Assembly (NCBI GenBank): GCA_964035545.1
Contig: OZ037765.1
Location: 6,522,698-6,586,697, forward strand
Direction of reading: 5' to 3'
Length of the DNA: 64,000 nt
From: Bugula neritina
Taxonomy: Eukaryota; Bryozoa; Gymnolaemata; Cheilostomatida; Bugulidae
Below the pieces are notes generated by a model, which worked only from the letters and a program-made list of their open reading frames with translations, searched no databases and was not told where the DNA came from. The translations under genes and the position numbers were made by a program. How positions within the stretch are numbered: position 1 is the stretch's first letter; the number at the start of each line of letters is the position of its first letter. Shown in pieces: positions 15,389 through 27,029 of this stretch.

Positions 15389-18300
15389 TGAATTCTGATA
15401 TGAGCTGCACAAATACCTGGATGAGAACTGAGGATGTATTAGTTCATACACTGAGGTAAGACATCAACTAAGGTTAGGCATGAGTCATAATAACGGACTA
15501 TAATACCTGCCGGTTTGAGCTTTAGTATCTCTAATACGCTTGGCTTCACCATTATTGTTGGTAGGGAGGACACAGAATCTGCTGCACCAGTATTTCATAC
15601 CTTCATTCTATAAATATTCGAGCTATAAATAACTTGTATATAACATAGAGTAAAGAAAACAAAGCATTCTTATTAGTGATTAGATGGCAGCAAAATGAAA
15701 TACTCACTCGACAATGATACAAATATCACGGTGGCTTTGTAGACGCACCTAGTTGAAAAATATGTTTACTGTACAACCTTAAAAATATCTAACTACCCAT
15801 TTTCCTGCTAGCTTAATATTCTAGATCCATTGTTAAGAATAATATTGCTAACTCGATATCCGACAACTGCAATGAAATACATCAGGTTTCATGCCCTTAT
15901 ACTAACCGATTTAAGAAGATCCTCATTTCCGTCAACCTTGAACCCTCGGTTGATTACGTAATTATCGAGTATGTTCCACTTGTAGCTTTCAGCTTGTTCT
16001 GTGATGAACCTGGTGACAGAGGGGTAGTAGCCATTGGAGTCAGGACACATAAACTGGTACTTGTATTTGGAAACCTCACGGCCACTCCTCTCTTTCTTTG
16101 GTCTGTGCAGTTTGACCGTAATACTGTCGTCCTGCAGGTCTAGCTCGTGGAATATTTTACCTACGCTCAGTCTATACGTCTCCTACAACATCAGAGAACT
16201 AAGGCTATCCAGGATCAGCAGATTTCCCGAAGCTAATACTTTAGGCTAAATTTGCTTTGTCTTCTGCTTTATTTAGTATGATATCAAGATAATTAGATAA
16301 TATTATGATAATTATTTAAACTACTTGCCTGTATTGACATACAAACTGCTAATTGGTAAATTATACTAATTATTGATGGTAGTGACCAGGAATGAGTTGC
16401 TTTTCTCACAAATTGACACAATAAAATACTAACAAAGCAATCACACATTGTGAATTATACTACCAGTTACTTGTTACAAGATGAACATAGTGCAGCATGA
16501 ATGTTGTCAAAATGTTTACGACGTATTGTATGAAAAACAAATACTTCAACGAGATAGAATATTTAAGAACATGATTATCACCACATACAATACGTAGATC
16601 TTCCCTTCCACACTGCATTAGCAACAACTTACTTTATTGGCCGGTTGTCTAGTCTTGGGTCTTGTCAGCGTGCTTCTTGCACTGCTGTCAGATGAAAACT
16701 TGGCAGATTCAATCGGTTGAACCAGCTGGAAACCCAAGGCTAACCGTATGCTAGCCAATCCCTTGAAGAACTGAGCATAGTTCATGGGCCTATACAATAC
16801 AATGAGACAAGGCCTATACAATATATTGAGACGAGGTCTATATAATAAATTGAGACATGTCTAGATACAAACTAGATACAAACACAAATGACAGACGAAT
16901 AACGTCTAAGATATGCATTAGCAGCTAAATGTAGAGATATACAGTCAGTTAGGATGGAATATTCCAGAACTACAAGGAAAACATCTCAATTGATATCCTA
17001 ATCTTGTGAACTGTATTATTTATGTACAAAAATCGACAAAACTGAGTCATTCTAACATATTTAATGCGGTCTAGTGGCATTCTCCGCCAATGGTGTAATA
17101 CACACACCGTGATTAGACTGTTTAACCTGACACAGAACTAAGAGAGTAATACATACGACTCAAAGAGTGGATCTAGCGTGTACACAGTATCAACATAGTC
17201 CTTAGAGAGCTCCTTGTCACTAGGGTAGTAGTCTGTAGTGATGGGCAGCAGTGCAGGTGTGATGAGTGAGCGCCAGTCCACGCCCGTCTTGGTCATGGAA
17301 GAAAACTCCGCGCCTTCTGGCTCCAGAGTCTTACCTCCGGGATCAGCCAAAGAATCCTGTTTGGCTGCATCTAGGTTATACAATATAGGTCAATGTTACA
17401 CAATATAGGTCAATGTTACACAATATAGGTCAAGGCTAAACAATATAGGCCAAGGTTAATATGAAACGCAACTTTCTAATAATAGTGGGCTACACAAGAT
17501 TAAGAAAACTTTAAAAATAAAGTTACTGGTTTTATTGCTGGCCCCTAAGCTGAATCACAATTTCTTAGAAGATTTATAAGTAGAACAGCATGTTTGAGGA
17601 GTAAACTGTCCCCAGCAGTTTGTTAACTTATAAATTTAAAGGCAGCATGCTAAAATCTCCTACACCCTGACACTATAGTATTATTCAATCAGAAAACCCC
17701 AAACTTGCTAAATCATTCCAGTATAACTAAATAACGCTCGAGAGAAAAATTGATAACATATACAAGGGTAAAAATGCTTTATGAATAAATTGTGTAAAAT
17801 AAGAGGACATATTCAGCACCAGAAAAGTGTTAGGTAACGAAAGAGCAATATTCTAGATCAACGTAGCATTCACACGCTCAGTTATACAGCATGACATAAC
17901 GTAGTGTAACAGGAAACTTACAGTCAATGTGGGAGGAGCCAAACTTGGAGCTCTGTGGGCTGATAGTTATACTTTCCTCTAAACTATGGGAATATTCATT
18001 TTTAACAGCTTCATCATAACTCAGCACACTGTAGCTCTTAGACATCTTATTCTCTGAGGAAACTCTCTTTGCCAGCTACCAAATATTCATTTCAAGACAT
18101 GTAACTATTATAATATTATATTAGATACCAAATATGTAGCTATTATTTACAAACAGCTGCCAATCCGTTTCAAATAAATAAATACTACGTGCAAGCACTG
18201 AGTAGGGCATATGTCAGTAAATAGTGAATAGAAATCAGAACCAAGTGAATCAGTAATACATCAAGTGATGGAAAATAGTAAAATTTATTGTTGAAATTCT

Positions 18301-21300
18301 ACTGGAGTTGTCTATCCAAAGCAATCTATACACAGCTACAATGAAAAAAATTTTTTTTGAGATAATAAATCTATGATTAACAAAACATTTTTACCAGCAG
18401 CTATGTTACATTAACAGTAGCAAAAAGTAGAATTATTTTAACTTAAGAAAGAAAATCCACATGTAGCATGTTTTAAACCATTAGAATGCTTGAGATTTTT
18501 TAAATATTCTTTGAATAACGAAATTTTTCCCAGAAAAATATAATTGCATGTCAAAAGGAGGTAGGAAAGGCCATTCCAACACATCATGTAAAATTAAGCG
18601 AAACTTAACTATCAACATAATATTAGTGTAATTTTCAATATCAAAGAATAATTTTTATAACATTATGCATGTTGAAATTAGTAAATCTGGAGCTTTTTAG
18701 TCCTCCATGAGAAATTACCTTTCACTTTTGAAACCATCATTCTATCAAAAACTGCATAACCAAATTCATTTGTTAGCACTATCCACTATTTTTCTACATA
18801 TTCCAAGTTTCTACTAAACGCAGAATAAGCTTAGGGTAACTAATTAGACAAATGATAAACTGGATGTAATCACCTTTAGTGGAGAATTACCAAAGGTGAG
18901 TAACTTATGTGAGCTGATTGGGAGTCTAGGACCATCAACGTATATGTGGTGAGGCTGTATCTCCATCCCATTCTTATCTAACAATCATAAGACTCACATG
19001 TCTTGCTGAGCACGTAGCATACATACAAGTACAACAGCAAGTAATATGACTTTTTTCAATCATCATTTACGTAGAAATAAGAACCAAGTATACAGTATAT
19101 TACATTGGAGCAGCGTGGTGTAGTGGTTTAGGTGTAGGTCTAGTAAACACTAAGTCAGTGGTTCGAGTCCAAACACCAGCAGTGATGTTAGTAAGAGCAT
19201 CCAGTCCTAATTGCTCCTGTGTCACATATGAATAAGTCTTTAGCCAGGTTCTCACAGAGATAGTGGCTATAAACTGTAAAACTTTGGCCACAACTGGGAT
19301 TTGAACCTGAGACCTCCAGCTTGCCAGCAGGCACGCTAACCAGTACACCACGGGAGCCACTGGGTAAACTTAACACTACATAAACTCGCATGTGCTTTTT
19401 TACATGACGTATTAGATTACCAAGAGGGAATGCATGCACCCATCTCCGCCTGTTTGCCGATGGATGTCTATTGATAGAGTTGGGGTTGAAAGGGTCAATG
19501 TGCTTGTGATGAAGACTGGCTGTAGAGGATGTTGGTACAATACTATCTATCTTCTCCATACTTCCCACATAAGAGTGTTCATCATCATCCGCTCTAGAGC
19601 CACTGTTACTGAACATGGCCCTCAAGTCTAAAGATATAAACACAGCCCTTTTATGAACCCCTTAGCAACCTCAGACATAAAGCAAGCTGCAGTGAACACA
19701 AGGAATCCATTTACACACAATAGCATTTCAATAAATACAGTGGAAATGGTAAGTGAGCTATTTCTTATAATTAAATCTTGCTATGAGTGAAAATAGAGCT
19801 ATGTGAATATGCAAAGTATGGAAACATTTTCTTCGATAACATTACACCTAACTCGAACAATTGCTATGTGAAACAAATGTTTATCTCAACTTAGATATTT
19901 TAATCCTGTCGAAAAAAGTTTGATTGAAAACTTAATTGATAGTTGAACAATCAATGTCTTCTAGCTTCTTCTTCAGAAGAACATTGCTAGGCTAAAATTT
20001 AAGCGTTGTTTGCTCAGAGCCGTGAAGTACAGCAGTGAGAAGATGATTCACCTCTGTCAGGATGATTGTCAGCAGACGTGGGTATGGATATCTGTCTCTT
20101 AGCATCACCATTCACAAACAACTCCGTGGCGTCTTCAGATGAAACTCTACTGGATGACGAATAGCGGTTGTGCTTCCTTGAGACTGTTGAATTCCGAGGC
20201 CTGTAAGAGAGACTACCGCTCAGCTATCTTTAAAGGGAAAAGTTCTAATGAAAACAAACATTTTTGAACTCTATGTGCCTTCAGCATACATAAACAGCAT
20301 TTAAAACACATTTATATATAATTCACAATAAACTTTATTTAAATAAACAATGTATGCTATATTAGGAGTATCATTTAAAGTGGACATCAATTTTTGAATA
20401 GTGTCTTTCTTTATGAACTGTGTGACTTGAAAACACAAACCTTCTCATTGCAGGTTTAATGAACACATTTCTATCATAGGCATCATAGTCCATATCTTCG
20501 TCTGTTTCATATATGTTGCTGAAATTGATTGGGTTGTTTATTGAGAGTAGTTCTTGCTCAGTCTACGTAAAAAATGCAGTAAGCTATACACATTATTCAT
20601 TAGTGCTACAGAGCAGCTTATAACACTACAACATGTGTGTAATACAGAGCACGAGATCTGTATGTGTATTAGACTGTTGACTATTCAATGCAAAGAAATT
20701 TAGCACTTTTTTACAATCAGTCACACACTGTTACTAGCAAATACAACTGAACACTAGTTATTACCAGCATGTGCATGCTACATATTAGTGTATAAAATGC
20801 TGAGATATAGTGTAGTTATGAACCCCTGGAAGGCCTTCAGACAATAAAAAGAAACACGCTAACTGACGTTAATTTTGCATAGTAAAAATCTAATTATGTT
20901 TACATCTAGAATAATTTAGAAAATAACTATTTCTTAATCTGAAGATAGAATGCAGACTTTGCCAGATCTCAGCCAACAGGGTTAGTAGGTCACAGATATA
21001 TGCAGACATTACAGGTTTAGCATGCTAGTATTGAAGATCATTTAATAGTTATGTTTAAAATTAATATAGTAACAGGTGAAACATAGAACAAATTTCACCC
21101 ACCATCAATACTCATTGTTTATAATGATAGCCATAAAGCATTAGTTCAGACTGAAACACATTGCATCATGTAGCTGGAATTTCGACATAACTGATGGTCA
21201 TTTCTTTACCTTTTTAGAAGCTAATTTAATTCTCGGTACAAACTGAGCTGTAGAAGTGACCCTCATTTGGCTCTGTGAGGTATAAAAGCTGTGGTTGATC

Positions 21301-24300
21301 CATCCACTCGGTATTTTGGGAATTTCAACTTTTCCTAAACTATCCCTCACCTATGGAAACAATAGACATTCACAATCTTATTCCAATAATTCTCTCGATC
21401 ATCACATCTTTCAATGATTGAAGCATAATTATACAATCTATTTTCTCTAAAGCATGAACCCAAGAAACATCATCGAATAGTTTATTCAAGGATATTTTTC
21501 CACCAATATATGAACTTTAAACAATAATTAATTTTCCAACTCCACTTCAACTCAGTATATAGCAGCCAATACATAGTTACAGTGGAGTTGGGGCAAGTAA
21601 TTTTGAGCACAAACTTTTTTATGAACTCAACTACTTTCACAAACATTCTTTTACAAGCTACTACAGCTAGTTGAAAGGAACTTCTACTACCAAAAGATAA
21701 CTCATACAACAACATATGTAGAGGTATAAAGGGATATTAGGCACGCAAAGAACCCTTCAATTAATACAGGAAAAACACGTAGAATTGATGCTACTTAATA
21801 AATAAACACATCAAAACAGCCAAAATTAAAGTGACCGAAGTGCTTACCAAACTATAGATGTGTACCCTAAGAGAAATAAACCAGCTTTATTATGAATACA
21901 TTCGGTAAAATTCAACAAAACTATTAAATTTTTGTATCCAGTTTAGTGAGCAGTTCTTAGCCATACTGCTTTATAACTGGCTGTGGAGAAGCTATTTAGA
22001 TATTAATTATCCCAAAGAACTAACCACCTCATTTCATCTTCTAGTGTACAACATTTATCATTTATTATCAAAAACAAAAAATAATTATAGGAGAATAGCG
22101 GTCACACGATACAAGTAATGAAATTTTACTCCATCCAACTCTATATTATAAAATGTAAACATATCTATTAACATAAAGATAGTCAATTCATACCTTAAAA
22201 AGAGGCACAGTGTGAAGGGGTTGTTCCCCCATGCATATGAGATCGGCAGCGGACCCGGTGTCAATAGTACGCTGTTTCGTCATTGTCATCAGATCCTTGT
22301 CCACCTCAAATACACCAGGACCGGGAGTTATCACCACGGCCACCTTACCCAGTCTGTCAAAGTTACGGTCCAGGAAGTACTTTTCAAACACTGCAACATA
22401 GAGACGTGTTTTATATATTGTATCAAATCATATGGTTAGCTTTATTACATTACTTAAACTACTAGTAACTACTGGCTTACACTTTACTAGTTCTCTACAG
22501 CCAGTGTCAAGCGCATCAATAGCTAACATTGAAGAGAATTCAAACCTACATGACTATTAACAGAAACTACAGCACAGCAATAAGTTAATATAGAACAACA
22601 ATACACTACACTGCATCAGCTGTAAGACATAACATACATATATTCTGTTTCTGTTTCACTGTGGTAGTATAATATACTTTTATCCCTAAAAAAACTTGTT
22701 ATAATCAAACTTGGTTTAATATAATAAGTTAAAAGTTAGCCAAGTTTCTAGTTACTTCCCAGGCTCATATATTTGATACTTCAAATTTGTAAAATAGTAG
22801 TTTTGACTCGGACCACTCTTTTGTTATTCACCACAGTTATCCTAACATAAAAATACTTCACATACAATCACTTGTTCTAGTAATAGAGTAGCAAGGGGAG
22901 ATAACAAGACAATGCTATCAGCACACATACAGTTGAGAGACATGTTGAGCACCTCCAGGTAGTTTCCTTGCGCTGCAGAAGAATTATAAGCCTTCGGGAT
23001 GGAAGGGTTCACCTCCCGTTCCTCAATTCTCAGAACTTTCTTCTCGTAGTTTATAAACAGTTGCTTCATTTTCATCAACACCTTTCTCCAGTTGTCATAG
23101 CGCTCGTTCTTGATAACCACTCTGAACAAAACCATTAAAATATTCTAATAAAGCAAAGAGCTTCATGTAGCCAGACAGGTTTTGGCAAAATCATTTTTGA
23201 ATGTTTTTTCAAACAGCTGTTTGTATAAAACCTGTAGAAGTCTTCATAAAATCCCTCGCCGTTGGCATTAGGTTGAATGGCTTCTCTCATGTGTTCAGGA
23301 AACTCCTCTATGGAATAAGAGAAGGATATTTAGTTACAGCAGCAGGCAGGCTGCCAAACTATAGCTGGAAACATGCAGAAAGAAATACAAAACTTCTCCA
23401 GAACCTATGAAGACTTACCTATGCTTCTAGCCTCGTAGAAAGTTCTAGAAAACATGACAATGGTGATCTCATGGTCACAGTCGGCTTTCTACAATATAGT
23501 AATGATAGTGGCTTACAGAACCTGCGTTACAGTAAACGCCTTGCGATAGACAATTCCCATGTTTTGAAAATACGGTAACTTAGCTTCAATTTAGATATGA
23601 TGATTAAAATAACACCAATAAAAGCTCAGCTCTGCCTCAAAAAAATGCAATAAAACAAAAAGAATAATTACAACCTAAACTAAACTTTATTTTTAGTCAG
23701 ATTTAAGAGAATGCTATCCTAAAACTATTTGGTTGATAAAAATCTGTTTAGCCGAATTAAAACTTACCTTCCATTTTTCAAACAAATCCGTGAGAAAACC
23801 GCTGACGGCCTTCTCAAAGTAGAGGTCGCCGTAGTTGTCGTACTCCCACATTTCTACACTCATTTGCAAGAAAATATGCAGCACAGAAGATGACGACCGG
23901 AAACAAATCTAGGCAAAATCAACATAATGAACTGAAAGAAATGTAACTAACATTCAACGTTAAATGATGAAGTGTTGAGTAAGAGTTACAGATTCTTCTT
24001 AACATATAGACATGTGTGCACTAAGAAAATAGAGTTTATAAAAATTTTTCTAAAATTTGTCCCTTAATTGAACTCAAATAATACTAATAATAATTGTTGT
24101 TTTTCCACATTGTAGAATATCTGTCTACTGTGTAAAAAACCAAGTTACCAGGAATCAGTAAGTCTTAAACTTACTAATAACAAAAAAGTACTAAGGAATA
24201 AAGGATTGTTGTATAACAGCTGAATTACTGAACAAAAGACACAGTTTTACAGCCTAAAATTGATATTTTTCATAGTGTTTCTTGTTAAAACAGCTAGGCT

Positions 24301-27029
24301 GACATTTGGTCAGTTGGTAATTCTACCTAAATGACTTCTTCTCGTTGACCTAAGTTATGTTAGCAACAGCTTTCTTGAAGAAAAGGTAATTTTTGGTCGG
24401 AGGAACTACCACTGTCTCACAATAGACAAGTTACCTGACTAATGACTCATTGTGAAATTAAGTATATATAAATGGTTGTGACAGTTAAGGGTTTATGGGG
24501 AGGTTATTGCAAAGCATACTCGTGTTTTATTGGAGATGTAGCCACACGCTAGTGATTCACCCTTCAACCATATCTCAGAAACTGTAATCTGCATGATGAT
24601 ATCTATGAAGGTCACTCTTTTGTCAATATAAATACATTTGTTTTCCTGCAAGAGAATAAATATAAGGTTATAAATTATACGCTAAATGACAAATACCAAA
24701 TAGGAAACTTAAAATAAAATATGTGTTGACATTTAAGGTAGTTTTAGTGGCTGCTTTTCAAAGAAAATGCCAGCCCTTAGCTGTAAGTCTGAAAGTGAAC
24801 AGCTACTCAATAATTAGCAAAAACAATATAGTAATATAGTGGTTGATGTAATCGTTTCACAGCTTGTCAATGGAAATGCCATAGTTTTTCGGTAACCAAT
24901 TTCTTTACACAACCTAAAACTTATGGCTGGAGTTATTTAAGAAACCACTTGTACGTGTAGAGGTGCATTTATACCATTTCTGAAAAAGTTCAAGGTTTAA
25001 GCTAAATTAATTTGGTCAAGCAGAATTTTTATAGATTCACTGAAACTGTTGAAATCACAATGATTAAAAATAACTTTCTAACAGCAATGCTTGACTCATA
25101 ATGACCTTTAAAAAGTAATGCATTAACTTCATAAATTGCAAATAAGCAATAACAACGGATGACAAAACTTAAAGCTCTTACAAATTTTGTCGAAACTTTA
25201 TTCGATACCTTTTAATTGCCAATTATTTCTTATGGCTGTATACAGCAAATATGTCGAAAAAGTGATTGGAGACAATAACTTTTTCTAAAGCAAGAAAACT
25301 AATTGAAACTCTTCCTTCAGTCAAATTAACTTCTGATTAAAAATCAAGAGAGTATAAATAGCTGACATTTCAATAAAACCGCATCCAAAATTATTTAGTA
25401 TTTACTTACCAAATGCTGTTTCATTCTCCACATATCGCTTCTACTGAGGTATGTGTCTTTGCATGTGAGTACAATTAAATCTACTGGCTACAATATAACT
25501 GTAAATAATGTAACTGCGGCATTCAGCCTTCAATTAGAATCAAGAACAAAATTGGTTAATAGTAAATGGTAGTGTAAAATTCAATTGGTTCACATTCTCT
25601 TGGCCATAGAATGTTCCATAACACTAGATTGTCTACACACCTGTACATATTATGTAACAGTAGGCAAGCGCAATGCAGCTGTAGAGAAAATATGTTTACA
25701 ATAATGTGAACAGTGGAGCAGAATATCGGTAAAAAATAGTTTTACATGTTTGAGGTTACATTGCTTGCCAATTTTTTTTGGATTTTTTGATCTACATGAA
25801 CAGTTGCAAAGATTGGTGCTTTGCTTCTTTTTATTAAAAAATAATCTTATTTCGTTAATTTCATCTCAGGTAAAACTAAATAATAGCCATTAGATAGAAG
25901 GAAGAATGGTAAGTAGATATGTGTACCTCTGGTACAACTTTCTTGACATATACTTGATTAAAGGTCTTGAAGTTGAAATGTTTGTTGTTACATATGGTGT
26001 CCACTATGCTAACGCTGTCAGTACCTGTAATAGTCAACCAACAAATCTGATGCACTGAAACGTGTGACTTTGTGGGAAATATACTTTTGATCAGACTTGA
26101 CATCTTGTCCGAAAAGTATTTGTCTAAATATTTTTTGTTGCTAAATTAAAACAAATAAGCGTGTAGTTTGATTACTGGACACAAAATAACATAGTAAAAT
26201 GGCAGGAAGAAAACTTAGAACATATCGAATAGCTTTTAGGAAGATAAGAAATTTAAGAAAAAACAGACGAAGGGAACTTTAATGCAAAAAATTTGAGAAC
26301 AGGGTTTATGTCACCCAATACTGTTGATACTCTGAGCAAATTTTAGAAAAATACGCTTTTTACTAATCTTTCAAAACTTCTCATAATTTTAAGAATACCT
26401 CAAAACAAAATGTGAACCTGGATACAAATCTATACACAGCATAACATGAATTAAATAATAAGCAAACCTACCTTTAATCATTTCATCACTCACTGTTACA
26501 GTCAAAAGCACATGGCTAAAACATCAAAAAACAATAGTTATAACTTGGCACAAAATACTGGATGTAGCATCTTTAGTAGAACAACCTAAGCCAGAAAGGG
26601 TGAATGTGTAATAAAAGCAATAAATGTATGATCTACTAAAAATTGATTTCAATTTTTTGCTTCTGATTAAAATTTTCAGTATCGAAATGATAAATAATAG
26701 AAAAAGCTAATGTTGAAAACTGCGATTTCACAACTCTTTACAGCTTGGTTTGAGCTGCCCACCCACCTGCTAGACTGACTGTTTAGATCTTTGTAAATCT
26801 CTACAATGTCGCCAGTTTGAAACGAACTTTGTTCGCTGACCATAATCTCATTTTCTGTAATAATAGTGTATACATGTGTGCTTTAGAGTTAACAATTTTG
26901 TATAGAAACCAGGTACCGAAAATAATATTTGATGAGGAAAAGTTTATTATAACAAAGTGATTAAGTGATACCATTCTGTGTAGATTGATGCACTCTAAGT
27001 GAAAATAGTTTAGGGTTTGACTCTGCCAT
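9480..27029 (-). CDS. DEPDC5: DEPDC5 (Iml1), GATOR1 complex subunit, 31 exons
   Basis: GATOR1 (DEPDC5, NPRL2, NPRL3) turns off RagA/B at the lysosome and so restrains mTORC1 when amino acids are low. I traced 31 in-phase exons, about 1,383 residues (human about 1,600): 27029-26972, 26854-26767, 26515-26472, 26024-25927, 25487-25410, 24645-24520, 23908-23768, 23488-23419, 23307-23232, 23121-22931, 22390-22194, 21350-21210, 20562-20441, 20200-20052, 19627-19421, 18977-18874, 18075-17922, 17370-17157, 16789-16633, 16182-15907, 15748-15708, 15581-15507, 15287-15173, 14971-14826, 14634-14499, 14140-14023, 13670-13515, 12939-12764, 12117-11924, 10437-10308, 9653-9480. Diagnostic blocks are [11 protein letters not shown] (N-terminal domain), [24 protein letters not shown] and [13 protein letters not shown] (residues about 120-400), [30 protein letters not shown] (about 720), the DEP domain (about 1030-1105), and the C terminus with [10 protein letters not shown]. 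The start gives [13 protein letters not shown], aligning with the human N terminus; an upstream ATG is out of frame. Confidence 0.96.
10549..11835. mobile_element. piggyBac-like non-autonomous element (MITE)
   Basis: The element is flanked by TTAA on both sides (10549-10552 and 11832-11835), and its ends are inverted: CCCTTTCATGC at the left and its complement GCATGAAAGGG at the right. TTAA duplication with CCCTTT-type ends is the hallmark of piggyBac. The 1,279-bp interior has no transposase frame, so it is a non-autonomous copy. It carries repeated palindromes GTCCACATATGTGGAC (see findings). It sits in the DEPDC5 intron between exons 29 and 30 and is absent from the other arm of the inverted duplication. 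Confidence 0.85.
12400..12683. mobile_element. hAT-like MITE
   Basis: Inverted termini CAGGAGTGGGCAAC (12400-12413) and the complement of CAGGGGCGGGCAAC (12670-12683) bound a 284-bp AT-rich interior. CAGNGGCGGGCAA-type ends are typical of hAT elements. No clean 8-bp target duplication is visible, so the element is old or its flank was rearranged. It lies in the DEPDC5 intron between exons 28 and 29. Confidence 0.65.
15321..15387. repeat. (TA)n microsatellite
   Basis: About 66 bp of TA repeat in the DEPDC5 intron between exons 22 and 23, only about 35 bp upstream (in gene orientation) of the exon 23 acceptor. Confidence 0.95.
16787..16858 (-). repeat. three 24-bp tandem units, each with a 3' splice site
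   Basis: Units at 16787-16810, 16811-16834 and 16835-16858 are tandem copies with a few substitutions. On the minus strand each unit ends in a TATAG splice acceptor, and the unit nearest the exon supplies the acceptor of DEPDC5 exon 19 (exon starts at 16789). Using an upstream acceptor would add 8 or 16 codons in frame without a stop. Confidence 0.9.
17381..17460. repeat. four 20-bp tandem units
   Basis: Four consecutive 20-bp units beginning CAATATAGG lie 10 bp intronward of the DEPDC5 exon 18 acceptor. The first two are identical and the last two diverge. On the gene strand each contains TGACCTATATTG-like sequence, so the array occupies the branch-point region. No AG lies in the units. Confidence 0.9.
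19109..19275 (+). mobile_element. tRNA-derived SINE, family copy 1
   Basis: The head has a polymerase III A box (TGGTGTAGTGG) and B box (GGTTCGAGTCC), followed by a core at about 19193-19250 that reads AGAGCATCCAGTC then CTCCTGTG and ATATGAATAAGTC. The same core occurs at 56118-56068 (-) and 61740-61691 (-). This copy lacks about 35 bp present in the other two between TTAGCC and GGTTCTCACA. It is in the DEPDC5 intron between exons 15 and 16. Confidence 0.8.
19278..19368 (-). mobile_element. second tRNA-like SINE head, opposite strand
   Basis: On the minus strand, GGCTCCCGTGGTGTACTGG (A box region) and GGTTCAAATCC (B box) are spaced as in a tRNA. The sequence ends against the tail of the plus-strand SINE, making a tail-to-tail pair. 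The frame across it reads GSNPSCG-type peptide, a common artefact of SINE translation. Confidence 0.7.

Noticed and set aside
19100-19368. Functional tRNA genes suggested by A and B boxes
   Set aside because: The sequences do not close into full cloverleaves and are followed by a repeated SINE core, so they are SINE heads.
21850-21868. 19-base candidate microexon in DEPDC5 (TTAG, then GGTACACATC, then GTAAGC)
   Set aside because: Exon 11 ends in phase 0 and exon 12 begins in phase 0; a 19-base insert would shift the frame and read a stop. Exons 11 and 12 join correctly without it.
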